This document shows positions 1 through 8,510 of a stretch of DNA of 64,000 nucleotides, one piece after another. Both the position numbers and the translations under genes were made by a program. Location: positions 558,001 to 622,000 of the forward strand of contig JACKAU010000004.1 in NCBI GenBank assembly GCA_020634855.1, in the 5' to 3' direction. Source of the DNA: Anaerolineales bacterium (GTDB lineage Bacteria; Chloroflexota; Anaerolineae; 4572-78; J111). Within the stretch, counting starts at the first letter, position 1, and the number at the start of each line of letters is the position of its first letter. Under the pieces are notes generated by a model. That model was not told the origin of the DNA. It saw only the letters and a program-made list of their open reading frames with translations, and ran no database searches.

Positions 1-858
1 ACGGCCGGCCACATCCAACTTTTTGGCCGGGACGTGACCAAGCTGCCGCCGTACGAGCGCGATGTCAATACCGTCTTTCAAAATTACGCCCTGTTTCCTC
101 ACATGACCGTCGGTGAGAACATCGCCTATGGTTTGATGGTCAAAAAAGTACCCAAAGCCGAGCGCGAACGGCGTGTAGCCGAGATGCTGGAGTTGGTGCG
201 TCTGCCCGGTTTACAGCAGCGCAAGCCGTCGCAGCTTTCGGGCGGTCAGCAGCAGCGGATTGCCCTGGCTCGGGCCTTGATCAACCATCCCCGGGTGCTG
301 CTGCTCGATGAGCCGTTAGGAGCGCTCGATTTGAAGCTGCGCCAGCAAATGCAAATCGAGCTGAAAGCCCTTCAGCACGAGGTCGGCATTACCTTTATTT
401 TTGTGACTCATGATCAGGAAGAAGCCATGAGCATGAGCGACCGCATTGCCGTCTTCAACTTGGGCCGGATCGAGCAAATCGGCCCGCCGGCCGAACTGTA
501 CGAGCAGCCCCAGACGCGCTTTGTGGCGACTTTCGTCGGCACGTCCAATCTGTTGGAAGGCGACGCGGCGGCGGCGCTGACCGGCTCACCCACCGCCTTC
601 GCCGTCCGGCCGGAGAAGATTCGCCTGGCTGATGAGAGTGCCGAGGCCGGTAGCGATATGTGTGTGGCCGACGGTTACGTGCAGGAGTTTCTCTATCTGG
701 GGATGCACACCCGCTACCTCGTTAAGCTGGACAGCGGCGCAGAGATGACCGTCGCCCGTCAAAACGAACAGGTTGCCGCCGAGCAGGGCGTCTGGCGGCC
801 GGGCGATCGCGTCCGGCTGGTCTGGCCTAAGTCGGCCAATAACCCATTGCAAGGATAA
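1..858 (+). CDS. potA: ABC transporter ATP-binding protein, PotA type (5' end outside window)
   Basis: This is the ATPase subunit of a Pot-type (spermidine/putrescine-like) importer; it hydrolyses ATP on the cytoplasmic face to drive the two permeases that follow. The frame is open from base 1, so the start and the Walker A motif lie upstream. Visible in order: Q-loop (VFQNYALFPHMTV, about codon 26), ABC signature LSGGQQQR (about codon 79), Walker B VLLLDEP (about codon 99), H-loop VTHDQEEA (about codon 135), then a C-terminal TOBE-like region from about codon 195. The next gene starts 4 bases after the stop, so this is an operon. The substrate is inferred from family only: no binding protein (PotD) is in the window, and related ATPases move iron, thiamine or putrescine. 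Confidence 0.92.
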   Translation, partial: TAGHIQLFGRDVTKLPPYERDVNTVFQNYALFPHMTVGENIAYGLMVKKVPKAERERRVAEMLELVRLPGLQQRKPSQLSGGQQQRIALARALINHPRVLLLDEPLGALDLKLRQQMQIELKALQHEVGITFIFVTHDQEEAMSMSDRIAVFNLGRIEQIGPPAELYEQPQTRFVATFVGTSNLLEGDAAAALTGSPTAFAVRPEKIRLADESAEAGSDMCVADGYVQEFLYLGMHTRYLVKLDSGAEMTVARQNEQVAAEQGVWRPGDRVRLVWPKSANNPLQG

Positions 859-862
859 GCCA

Positions 863-1804
863 ATGGCCACCGCCACCGCTCCCCGTCCCAAACCCTCCGT
901 CCTCAGACAGCTTTCAACCGCGCTGTACAACCGGCCCATCCTCTTTTTGATTTTGCTGTTGAGCCTGCCGCTAGGATACATGCTGATCTTCTACGTCGGC
1001 GCGCTAGCGGCCTTGTTGATCCAATCCTTCTTTCATCTCGATGGCTTTACCGGGCAGGTCGTGCGCGAATTCAGTCTGGACACCTATCGCGATCTGTTTA
1101 CGGCGTCCCATGTCGGCATTGTGGTGCGCACAGCCACCATGGCCGCAGCCGTTACCCTGGCAGCAGCGCTGCTGGCCTTCCCGCTGGCCTACTACACCAC
1201 CCGCTACACTACGGGCCAGACCCGGGCGCTACTCTACCTGGCCGTGCTGCTGCCGCTGTGGTCAAGCTATATTATCCGCGTCTATTCGTGGAAGCTCATT
1301 CTGGCCAAAGAAGGGATCCTTACCTGGGTTGTCGGCAAACTGGGGCTGACGGCGCTGCTCGATGCGGTGCTGGCGCTACCGGTTATCGGCGGTCCGTCGC
1401 TCTCCTTTTCGAGCCTGGGCTTATTTATCGTTTTTACCTACATCTGGTTGCCGTATATGATCCTGCCGATCCAGGCCTCGTTGGAGCGGATTCCCAAGTC
1501 TCTATATGACGCTTCGACCGATTTGGGGGCTAAACCAATGACCACCTTCCGCTACGTGGTGCTGCCGCTGGCTATTCCGGGCGTGGTCGCCGGCTCGATC
1601 TTTACCTTTTCGCTGACCCTGGGCGATTACATTATCCCGTCGGTCATCGGCAACTCCAGCCCGTTCATTGGTATGGCCGTTTACAGCTATCAAGGTACGG
1701 CCGGCAACATTCCCCTGGCCGCCGCCTTCACGACCATTCCGATTGTGATTATGGGCATTTATCTGACGGTAGCGCGCAAATTAGGAGCGTTCGATGCGTT
1801 ATAA
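863..1804 (+). CDS. potB: ABC transporter permease, PotB type
   Basis: Inner-membrane permease of the same importer. I chose ATG 863 (MATATAPRPK), which gives 313 aa, the usual PotB length. An upstream in-frame start at 773 lies inside the ATPase gene and would add a proline- and arginine-rich leader without similarity to the family. Several hydrophobic helices are evident (for example PILFLILLLSLPLGYMLIFY), and the EAA loop that docks on the ATPase is at about residues 214-238 (DLGAKPMTTFRYVVLPLAIPG). The end overlaps the next gene by 11 bases, suggesting translational coupling. Confidence 0.92.
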   Translation: MATATAPRPKPSVLRQLSTALYNRPILFLILLLSLPLGYMLIFYVGALAALLIQSFFHLDGFTGQVVREFSLDTYRDLFTASHVGIVVRTATMAAAVTLAAALLAFPLAYYTTRYTTGQTRALLYLAVLLPLWSSYIIRVYSWKLILAKEGILTWVVGKLGLTALLDAVLALPVIGGPSLSFSSLGLFIVFTYIWLPYMILPIQASLERIPKSLYDASTDLGAKPMTTFRYVVLPLAIPGVVAGSIFTFSLTLGDYIIPSVIGNSSPFIGMAVYSYQGTAGNIPLAAAFTTIPIVIMGIYLTVARKLGAFDAL

Positions 1805-2600
1805 TCGGGAGTTAAAAGCGCCGTTCGGGCTGACGGCGGCGGCGGTGGGCGTGCTACTGTTCCTGCACATCCCCTTTGCCATTGTAATGCTATACGCCTT
1901 CACCACCGATGAGGCAGCCTTTACCTTTCCGCCGCCCGGCTACACGCTCAAATGGTTCGGCGTGGCCTGGAACCGGCCCGACTTGTGGGCGTCGCTGCTG
2001 CTGTCGGTGCGGGTGGCCCTGCTGGCGACGCTGGCCGCGTTGGTTCTGGGGACGCTGGCCGCGGCGGCCGTCTATCGCAGCCGCTTTTTCGGACGGGAGG
2101 CCATCTCTTTTTTGCTGGTGCTGCCCATCGCCCTGCCCGGCATCGTCACCGGTATTGCCCTGCGGTCGATGATGGGCTTGATGGATTTGTCCTTCAGCTT
2201 CTGGACCATTTTGATCGGCCACGCCACGTTTTGTGTGGTGGTCGTTTACAACAATGTGCTGGCGCGTTTCCGGCGCACCGGCGGGGCGCAGATCGAGGCG
2301 TCGATGGATCTGGGGGCCGACGGCTTCCAGACCTTTCGCTATATTGTGCTGCCCAACCTGGCCACCGCCCTGCTGGCCGGCGGCATGTTGGCCTTCGCCC
2401 TCTCTTTCGATGAAGTTATCGTCACCACCTTCACCGCCGGCCAGCAATCGACACTGCCCATCTGGATCTTCAGCCAACTAACCCGCCCCCGCGACCGGCC
2501 GGTGACTAACGTTGTCGCTTTCCTGGTGGTTAGTATCACCGCTATTCCTATTCTCTACGCTCACTTTTTGTCCCAACGCTCCGGCGATACCGCCGAGTAG
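1794..2600 (+). CDS. potC: ABC transporter permease, PotC type
   Basis: Second permease of the importer, 268 aa, with about six hydrophobic segments and the EAA loop DLGADGFQTFRYIVLPNLAT at about residues 168-190. The start ATG lies inside the end of the upstream permease gene. The arrangement ATPase, PotB, PotC is the standard potABC order. The 221 bases after the stop hold a short direct repeat of GAATGGAGAA and no recognisable gene before the dehydrogenase. Confidence 0.92.
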   Translation: MRYNRELKAPFGLTAAAVGVLLFLHIPFAIVMLYAFTTDEAAFTFPPPGYTLKWFGVAWNRPDLWASLLLSVRVALLATLAALVLGTLAAAAVYRSRFFGREAISFLLVLPIALPGIVTGIALRSMMGLMDLSFSFWTILIGHATFCVVVVYNNVLARFRRTGGAQIEASMDLGADGFQTFRYIVLPNLATALLAGGMLAFALSFDEVIVTTFTAGQQSTLPIWIFSQLTRPRDRPVTNVVAFLVVSITAIPILYAHFLSQRSGDTAE

Positions 2601-2821
2601 AATGGAGAATAGAGAATGAAGAATGGAGAAATGTTGAAAATCGTGCTTTGTTAGGATTTATTCGCAAGCGAGTTTGGTTATCGTGTTTTGGCTTGTTGGA
2701 CATATTTGTGTGCGGTTGTTGTTGGCGGTATTATTGCCGTAGGACAAATTGCTGATTTGCCAGGAGGCAGAACAAATCAGCGATGTGTTCTGTTGACTTT
2801 CTTTTGCAGGAGCAAACGCCC

Positions 2822-3778
2822 ATGCGCAGCTTAACCTTTGACGGCACGCTAAAATTTCAAACGGACACGCCCCGCCCAACCGTACCCGCCGGCGAAGCCT
2901 TAATTCGCCCTACCCTGGCCGGCATTTGCAACACCGATATCGAGATTGTGCGCGGTTATATGGGCTTCAAGGGCATCCTCGGCCACGAGTTTGTCGGTGT
3001 AGTTGAACAGGCCGACGCGGCGCCGGAGTGGGTAGGGCAGCGCGTAGTGGGTGAAATCAACGCCTACTGCGGCGACTGCCCGACCTGCCGCCGGGGCGAC
3101 CCGACTCAATGCCCCCACCGCACCACGCTCGGCATCGACCGCCGCGACGGCACAATGGCCGACGCCTTCACCCTGCCCACCAAGTTGCTCTATCCCGTAC
3201 CCGACAGTGTGCCGGATGAATGGGCCGTCTTCACCGAACCCCTGGCTGCGGCCTGCGAGATTTTGGAGCAAGTCCATATTCGACCGACCGACCGGGTCAT
3301 TGTGCTGGGCGATGGTAAGCTGGGATTGCTGATTGCCCAGGTGTTACAACTGACCGGCTGCGATTTGCTGGCGATTGGCCGCCATCAGGTGAAGCTCGAT
3401 ATTTTGGCCCGGCGGGGTATTCGCACCGCCCTGGCCGGCGAGACTATCGAGCCGGGGGCCGACGTGGTCGTTGAAGCGACCGGCAGCGCCGCCGGCTTTG
3501 CCGCCGCCCGATCGCTGGTGCGGCCGCGCGGGACGTTGGTCCTCAAAAGCACGTTCCACGGCGAGGTCGAACTCAATTTAAGCATGGTGGTGGTCGATGA
3601 GGTGACGGTCGTCGGTTCGCGCTGCGGGCCGTTTGGGGCAGCGCTACGGCTGTTGGCCCAACGGCTGGTCGATGTCGAGCCGCTGATCCACGCCACGTTT
3701 CCTTTAGATGAAGGGCTGGCGGCCTTTGAGGAAGCGGTCGCGCCGGGAGTATTGAAGGTGTTATTGTCAGTGGCGTAG
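2822..3778 (+). CDS. Zinc-dependent medium-chain alcohol dehydrogenase
   Basis: A cytoplasmic NAD(P)-dependent MDR-family oxidoreductase of 319 aa. ATG 2822 is chosen because AGGAG (2808-2812) stands 9 bases before it; an in-frame ATG at 2783 has no such site. Catalytic zinc ligands are visible as Cys36 (GICNTD) and His55-Glu56 (GHEF). The four structural-zinc cysteines are Cys83, 86, 89 and 97 (CGDCPTCRRGDPTQC). The Rossmann glycine motif is VIVLGDGKLGLLIAQVL. It resembles the threonine/sorbitol/glucose dehydrogenase branch, but the substrate cannot be read from the sequence. It is slightly shorter than the usual 340-350 aa. It follows the Pot operon on the same strand but has its own 220-base upstream region. 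Confidence 0.88.
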   Translation: MRSLTFDGTLKFQTDTPRPTVPAGEALIRPTLAGICNTDIEIVRGYMGFKGILGHEFVGVVEQADAAPEWVGQRVVGEINAYCGDCPTCRRGDPTQCPHRTTLGIDRRDGTMADAFTLPTKLLYPVPDSVPDEWAVFTEPLAAACEILEQVHIRPTDRVIVLGDGKLGLLIAQVLQLTGCDLLAIGRHQVKLDILARRGIRTALAGETIEPGADVVVEATGSAAGFAAARSLVRPRGTLVLKSTFHGEVELNLSMVVVDEVTVVGSRCGPFGAALRLLAQRLVDVEPLIHATFPLDEGLAAFEEAVAPGVLKVLLSVA

Positions 3779-3868
3779 GTCATAGGTGCGGGGGAGCGGT
3801 ATGCATTGCAACGCTCTGGGTTGTAACGAGTTGTACAGAGTATGACTCAGGCTTTAATGACCGGTGGT

Positions 3869-3897
3869 TTGACATCCGTTTGGGCATTACATACAAT
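3869..3897 (+). promoter_or_regulatory. Sigma-70-type promoter for the nucleotidyltransferase gene
   Basis: TTGACA at 3869-3874 is followed after exactly 17 bases by TACAAT at 3892-3897, one base from consensus. The next start codon is 39 bases downstream (3936). Read directly from the sequence; activity is inferred. Confidence 0.75.
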
Positions 3898-3935
3898 CAC
3901 ACTCAAACAAACGATTTCGTCTGATAGTTACAAAT

Positions 3936-4271
3936 ATGGCTAAACAAATTTACAGCGAGACAACAGACGTTCGATTTCAAGAATGGCGTGATAAGATATT
4001 GGCGGTGCTTGGGCCTTATCAAGTTACGCGAGTAGCTCTTTTTGGTTCAGCCGCGAGAGGTGAAGATACGCCCGACAGCGACATCGATATTCTGGTTGCG
4101 CTCAAACCACCGGGAGAGCGTCCGATCATCGGCTTAAAATGGTTTGACTTAATCGACACGTTGAGTCGCACGCTGAATCGCCCCGTCGATTTAGTGACAG
4201 AGGACGGTTTAAGCCCTTACCTCCGGCCGTACATTGAACAAGAGATGGTCATCCTCTATGAAGAAGAGTGA
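3936..4271 (+). CDS. Minimal nucleotidyltransferase (MNT/MntA-like)
   Basis: A 111-aa protein with the DNA polymerase beta-type nucleotidyltransferase fold. The motif GSAARGEDTPDSDIDILV (about residues 37-54) carries the GS...G and the paired aspartates (SDID) that bind metal and nucleotide. In the family, MntA proteins act as antitoxins that AMPylate a HEPN-domain HepT toxin encoded next door. Here no HepT gene is adjacent: 4272-4499 has only a promoter, and the next genes are a Panacea protein and a Fic protein. It is therefore an orphan or has lost its partner. The codon use is more AT-rich than in the upstream Pot operon, fitting a mobile accessory gene. Confidence 0.82.
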   Translation: MAKQIYSETTDVRFQEWRDKILAVLGPYQVTRVALFGSAARGEDTPDSDIDILVALKPPGERPIIGLKWFDLIDTLSRTLNRPVDLVTEDGLSPYLRPYIEQEMVILYEEE

Positions 4272-4432
4272 TACGGTTTAACTTATCCGTGCCTATTTTG
4301 ATGTTAGGTTTTTCTCTTTTCTTACAAGTGTACAAAACCATTGGCAAAATCGCTATTCGGTTGTATCATTTTGAGAATCACGTCGACAAGAGTTGTTGCT
4401 GACTCGACCGCAGCAGTGATTGATAATTTATA

Positions 4433-4461
4433 TTGACACCTGTCGATAAATTTTTTATAAT
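4433..4461 (+). promoter_or_regulatory. Perfect consensus sigma-70 promoter before the Panacea-Fic pair
   Basis: TTGACA (4433-4438), a 17-base spacer, then TATAAT (4456-4461), an exact match to consensus at both boxes. The -35 box is part of an imperfect 14-bp dyad, TTGACACCTGTCGA (4433-4446), that could be an operator for autoregulation, as is common in toxin-antitoxin operons. The first start codon is at 4500, preceded by AAGGGG. Confidence 0.8.
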
Positions 4462-4499
4462 AAGAACATGTGTTCTACGTGTGAACCAAGGGGTAAAGC

Positions 4500-5126
4500 A
4501 TGTTAGATACATTCGAATTACCACATTACATTTTAGGACATTATTCTAACAGCAAAATAACGCCTCTCAAACTGCAAAAATTGCTCTACTACGTGAAGGT
4601 ATGGGGCATTGTAGCCGGGGTAGAGTTATATCAGGGCGAGTTCATGAGGTGGGAACACGGTCCCGTAAATGCCGATGTCTATCACAGGTACAAATCTTTT
4701 GGGCGAAACCCCATAGATCAACCTTATACCGAATCCCCTAATTTTGATGGTTCGAAAAAAGAATTAATCGACTTTATTGTTGCCGCCTACTTACCCTTTT
4801 CAGCCATATCCTTGAGCGCAATGACTCACAAAGAGTCGCCCTGGCAGAACACCCCTCCAAACTACGTCATCAGTCATGATAAAATCCTCGACTTCTATTC
4901 TCAACAACTATTTGCCCACAATTTCAATCCATTTGATCCCATCAAAAAACCATACTTCCCCGTACAAAGCAATTCCTGGTATGCTTACATTTTGGATATG
5001 ACAACTGATGATGTGGAACGGCATACCCGATTCTCCTCTTTTCAAGATTATCAAAAGCGACTTAAGCAAGCCCAAGACGACACCAACGATTTAAACCAAG
5101 CACTTGACAACCTTTTCTACCTTTAA
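4500..5126 (+). CDS. Panacea-domain (DUF4065/SocA-like) protein, probable antitoxin
   Basis: A 208-aa cytoplasmic protein. Its N-terminal half has the Panacea/DUF4065 pattern: helix ending LKLQKLLYYVKVWGIV, then GVELYQGEFMRWEHGPVNADVYHRYK. Panacea proteins are known as antitoxins for many unrelated toxins (PanAT systems) and as proteolytic adaptors such as SocA. The Fic gene starts 3 bases after its stop, so the two are one transcription unit and the Fic protein is the likely partner. The C-terminal part (about residues 110-208) is not recognised and may be the toxin-specific part. The gene is AT-rich relative to the neighbourhood. Confidence 0.82.
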   Translation: MLDTFELPHYILGHYSNSKITPLKLQKLLYYVKVWGIVAGVELYQGEFMRWEHGPVNADVYHRYKSFGRNPIDQPYTESPNFDGSKKELIDFIVAAYLPFSAISLSAMTHKESPWQNTPPNYVISHDKILDFYSQQLFAHNFNPFDPIKKPYFPVQSNSWYAYILDMTTDDVERHTRFSSFQDYQKRLKQAQDDTNDLNQALDNLFYL

Positions 5127-5129
5127 GCA

Positions 5130-5837
5130 ATGACTTCCCAGGAATTGGACTATTTAGCCGAATTAATGACTGTTTTTCCGGTTGAGGATAGTGAGTTCGG
5201 TTCGGTAGAAGATGCCGAATCTTTGCTTCAGTTGCGTTATCAGGCCTTGTTAGACACCCTGGTTGACTCCAAAGAAATTCTGAAACGGCTACGTTCAATA
5301 CCTGATGGGGACTTTCCTTCTCTATTTGGGCGACTCACCAAATCTCTGCATCGGACGCTGTTTAGAGGGATTCTCTCAAATGCCGGTAATTATCGGCAAT
5401 CAACAGAGCCTAATGGCGGGATAGTTTATTTTGGTGGGCAAAAGGGAGCACAACCTCGCTTTACCGGTACTCCGGCAAGTGAGATTGAGCAGGTGTTACA
5501 TAAGGTATTTCGACATTTGTCAAAAAGTGCCCATACTCCAGTAGTTTCTGCTGTTATTTTTTATCAACAGTTCGTTCGCGTTCATCCCTTCTATGATGCC
5601 AACGGACGAATTTGCCGTTTGTTGGTAAGTCTGTACCTTGATTATCACCGCTGCTATGTGAATTGGGATGATTTACAGCGTCAGGGAAAGTGGATACGTA
5701 AACTGAATGCCTGTCACGATCGGCAGCACCAGCCGGAGTTATACAATGAATATTTGGGCTATTTGGTTGCTCACTTTTCAAATTATGTGAGCGACAAAGC
5801 TGACTTTGAACCTAGACAAACATCGACTAATCTTTAG
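5130..5837 (+). CDS. Fic-family protein, probable toxin partner of the Panacea protein
   Basis: A 235-aa protein with a Fic core. The active loop reads HPFYDANGRICRLL (His152 to about Leu165); it keeps the catalytic histidine, the acidic residue and NGR, but has Ala where the consensus HPFxDGNGR has Gly. Fic enzymes transfer AMP or other nucleotide or phospho groups to proteins. I did not find a clear inhibitory (S/T)xxxE(G/N) helix, which fits inhibition in trans by the Panacea protein. It is coupled to the upstream gene and ends 7 bases before the convergent lipoprotein gene. Direction of activity and target are unknown. Confidence 0.85.
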   Translation: MTSQELDYLAELMTVFPVEDSEFGSVEDAESLLQLRYQALLDTLVDSKEILKRLRSIPDGDFPSLFGRLTKSLHRTLFRGILSNAGNYRQSTEPNGGIVYFGGQKGAQPRFTGTPASEIEQVLHKVFRHLSKSAHTPVVSAVIFYQQFVRVHPFYDANGRICRLLVSLYLDYHRCYVNWDDLQRQGKWIRKLNACHDRQHQPELYNEYLGYLVAHFSNYVSDKADFEPRQTSTNL

Positions 5838-5843
5838 TCACCA

Positions 5844-7130
5844 TTAATTCCATGACCAAAAGCCAATCGTTCCCTCGTCAATGAATATGGGGGGCGTACC
5901 GCGCTCAGCCAGCGTATCGACCAGATAGACGTGTTCAACCCGATCCTTATCCTGATCGGCGTAGACTAAATAGCGACCATCCGGCGACCAGAACCGGTGG
6001 CTTTGGGCGTACTGATCGAAACTGGCGATCACGTAGCGCATTTGATACGATGGGGTGAAGACGTTGTAGCCACGCTCCACGCCGGTCGTCAGATCGACCA
6101 CGCGCCATTGCAGCCAGGATTCTTCCGTAGCCACTTGGTGCAGATAAGCCAACTTTTCCCCGTCCGGTGACCAGAAGAAGCCGTTGACGCGAAAGGTGTT
6201 GCCGGTCAGTTGCCGCGCCTCACCTGTTTCCACATCGAAAATATGAATCGGGCCGTAGAAGGGATCGGCCAGATTGCTGACGGCTGCATAGGCGACCTGC
6301 CGGCCGTCAGGCGACCAGACAAACGCGGTTTGGTGGCCGGCGTTCGTTCGCGCTACAGAGAGCAACGGCTCGACGCCAAAACTTTGCAAGGTATCGTCAT
6401 CTTCTTCCGTAATGGCGGCCAGCCATTGATCACCTTGGGGCGAGCCGGCGGGCGACAAAAACGAGGCGGGGGAGTGCGGTAGCGCTTCGATGACATCGTG
6501 TTCGATATCATACGAGGCCAACCGCGCTTCAGGATTGAAACGGCTCGATCCGCCGGTGTGCCATAGCATTTGCTGCCCATCGGGCATCCAGCCGAAGTAA
6601 AAAGGGCGGCCCTGACCCAGAAGGCGATTGTTAACCCGATCCGCTTCGATCTCGACTAGATGCAGGCCGATTTGCCCGGCTTCTTTTTCGATCAGATAAG
6701 CCAACTGTCGGCACTGCGGTCGATCCGGGCAGGGTACGGGCGACCAGTGTATATAAATGAAGAAGTGTTCGTCATCCTGAGCGATCACTCGCGGCGAGGC
6801 TCCCGGCGACTCCGCTACGTACAGGGTGCTGTTGGCTCGGTTGCCGGTTCGCTCGACGCCGGCATAGGCCAACTGCCCATCCGGCGACCAGGCTACACGG
6901 TGGTAGGAGAAGCCCGGGTTTTCGGGCGGGGCAGTGGCGTCATCGGTGACGGCGATGATCGCGCTGCGGTCGGCGGTGGTGACATAGATGTTGCCGTCGC
7001 CGCCGACATAGGCCAGGCGGCCGCTGTGATCGGCGGGCGATGGCTCCGTAGTTGGGGTGGGTGGGGGTTGAGCTTGGCAGCCTATCGCTATCAGGATAAA
7101 GCCAAGGATGAGAATTAGCTGTTTTAGCAT
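5844..7130 (-). CDS. TolB/WD40-like beta-propeller lipoprotein
   Basis: A predicted exported lipoprotein of 428 aa. Start ATG 7130 is chosen because it begins directly with a signal peptide (MLKQLILILGFILIAIGC) whose lipobox ends at Cys18; the in-frame ATG 10 codons upstream would put a polar stretch before it. After a Pro/Thr-rich linker come repeated propeller blades marked by WSPDGQLAYAG, WMPDGQQMLWH, WSPDGRQVAYA, WSPDGEKLAYLH and WSPDGRYLVYA. Such PD40-type propellers serve in protein or ligand binding; no enzymatic residues are seen. It is the last gene of the minus-strand group but lies about 350 bases from the sugar-binding protein, so it may have its own promoter. Confidence 0.8.
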   Translation of the reverse strand: MLKQLILILGFILIAIGCQAQPPPTPTTEPSPADHSGRLAYVGGDGNIYVTTADRSAIIAVTDDATAPPENPGFSYHRVAWSPDGQLAYAGVERTGNRANSTLYVAESPGASPRVIAQDDEHFFIYIHWSPVPCPDRPQCRQLAYLIEKEAGQIGLHLVEIEADRVNNRLLGQGRPFYFGWMPDGQQMLWHTGGSSRFNPEARLASYDIEHDVIEALPHSPASFLSPAGSPQGDQWLAAITEEDDDTLQSFGVEPLLSVARTNAGHQTAFVWSPDGRQVAYAAVSNLADPFYGPIHIFDVETGEARQLTGNTFRVNGFFWSPDGEKLAYLHQVATEESWLQWRVVDLTTGVERGYNVFTPSYQMRYVIASFDQYAQSHRFWSPDGRYLVYADQDKDRVEHVYLVDTLAERGTPPIFIDEGTIGFWSWN

Positions 7131-7352
7131 GGGAATTTTATGAGTTACGGATAGGGCCACGCCGGAAATCCCCCGTGGTTCATCGTAATAGCTTTGTTTA
7201 GAACACGGATGGGCAGGATTAAACGGATCAAGAAATTACGGCCAAAAATCCGTCCAATCCCGCGCTTCCGTGTTCTTAAATCAGTTGGTTATAATCGCGG
7301 CGAATAATTATAGGCTCTATAGGTGTTTCGAGGAGGAACGCTGGCCGATGTC

Positions 7353-7424
7353 ATTCCCGCATGCTTTTAGCGGGAATCTATCGCCATAAGACCTGTTGGA
7401 TGCCCGATAAAGACATTCGGGCAT
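7353..7424. repeat. Two adjacent intergenic hairpins (REP-like)
   Basis: The 316-base gap 7161-7476 has no gene. It holds two perfect 8-bp stems: ATTCCCGC (7353-7360) with GCGGGAAT (7370-7377), loop 9; and ATGCCCGA (7400-7407) with TCGGGCAT (7417-7424), loop 9. Equal stem and loop lengths, spaced 47 bases apart, suggest a repeated extragenic palindrome. There is no T-run, so a simple terminator is unlikely. Confidence 0.65.
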
Positions 7425-7476
7425 GACCATTGCCTCCCTTTCTATGACCTCCTTGAAATCCATATTGAGCCATGAC

Positions 7477-8469
7477 TTAATATTTGCGGGTGGGCAGAAT
7501 TTCGGCGGCTTCATCGGGGAAGAAAACGGTTTCTTCGGATTTTATCCATTTGGGGACTTGTTCGCCATTGACCACTTTGAGAGCCAGTTCAAAAAATCGC
7601 GGCCCCAGCAGCGGATTACATTCAACGGTGGCGTTGAGTTTGCCGTCGATCATCGCTTCAAAGGCCAGCCGGGCGGCGTCAACCGAAACGATCTTAATGT
7701 CCTGACCGGGCCTTAGGCCATATTCTTCGATCGCTTTGATCGCGCCGATGGCCATATCATCGTTGTGAGCGTAAATCGCATCGATGTCGGTTCCATACCG
7801 CCTCAATAATTCTTTCATCACTTCTTTACCCTTGGCCCTGGTAAAATCGCCGGATCGGGAGGCAATGACCTTCATTTCGGGATAATCGGCGGTGATTTCC
7901 CGAAAACCTGAATAACGGCCGTTGGCCGGGGCCGAATTGATGGTGCCTACCAGTTCCACAATATTACCTTGGCCGTTTAACAAATCGACCATGATCCGGC
8001 CGGCGCGGCGACCTTCCTCCTTAAAATCAGAGCCGATGTAGGTGACGTAAAAATTATCCGGTACATCGGCTTGACGATCGACCAGGATAATCGGGATGCC
8101 CGCGTCTTTGGCCTCCTGAAACACATCCCGCCAGCCCGTTTCGATTACAGGGGATATGCCAATGACATCAACTTGCTGGGCGATGAAAGAGCGCACTGCT
8201 TTGATCTGATTCTCTTGTTTTTGTTGGGCGTCGGAAAATTTTAGTTCCACGCCCAATTGATCGGCGGCTTCTTTGATTGAGTTTGTGTTGGCGGTGCGCC
8301 ATTCGCTTTCCGCCCCGATTTGGGCAAAACCAACCACCAAGTCTTCGTAACCTTTGGTCGGTTTCTCAGAAATAAACTCACGCGTCGGGGCTGCGCCGCC
8401 GCAGCCGGTCAATATGATCAGGTAACCCAAGGTTACCAGCAAATATAGTCGATAAAACAAAATCCTCAC
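7477..8469 (-). CDS. Sugar ABC transporter substrate-binding lipoprotein (YtfQ/RbsB family)
   Basis: A 330-aa periplasmic-binding-protein family member with a lipoprotein signal (LYLLVTLGYLIILTGC, Cys about 23). The region GFAQIGAESEWRTANTNSIK, FSDAQQKQENQIKAVRSFIAQ, VDVIGISPVIETGWRDVF and IPIILVDR is characteristic of the galactofuranose-binding YtfQ branch of Peripla_BP_4 proteins. The likely start is GTG 8469. No permease or ATPase is nearby. It is instead the third gene after a response regulator and a histidine kinase on the same strand, which suggests it presents a sugar to the sensor rather than only to a transporter. Confidence 0.88.
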   Translation of the reverse strand: MRILFYRLYLLVTLGYLIILTGCGGAAPTREFISEKPTKGYEDLVVGFAQIGAESEWRTANTNSIKEAADQLGVELKFSDAQQKQENQIKAVRSFIAQQVDVIGISPVIETGWRDVFQEAKDAGIPIILVDRQADVPDNFYVTYIGSDFKEEGRRAGRIMVDLLNGQGNIVELVGTINSAPANGRYSGFREITADYPEMKVIASRSGDFTRAKGKEVMKELLRRYGTDIDAIYAHNDDMAIGAIKAIEEYGLRPGQDIKIVSVDAARLAFEAMIDGKLNATVECNPLLGPRFFELALKVVNGEQVPKWIKSEETVFFPDEAAEILPTRKY

Positions 8470-8510
8470 GCAAAAAACTATCCTTTCGTCTCAATACTAT
8501 CTATCAGGTC

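Noticed and set aside
1890..2477. Long minus-strand frames opposite the Pot permeases
   Set aside because: High-GC shadow frames, Gln/Gly/Arg-rich, no ribosome site.
2658..2879. 73-codon minus-strand gene in the gap before the dehydrogenase
   Set aside because: No ribosome site, no recognisable motif, and it runs into the dehydrogenase gene.
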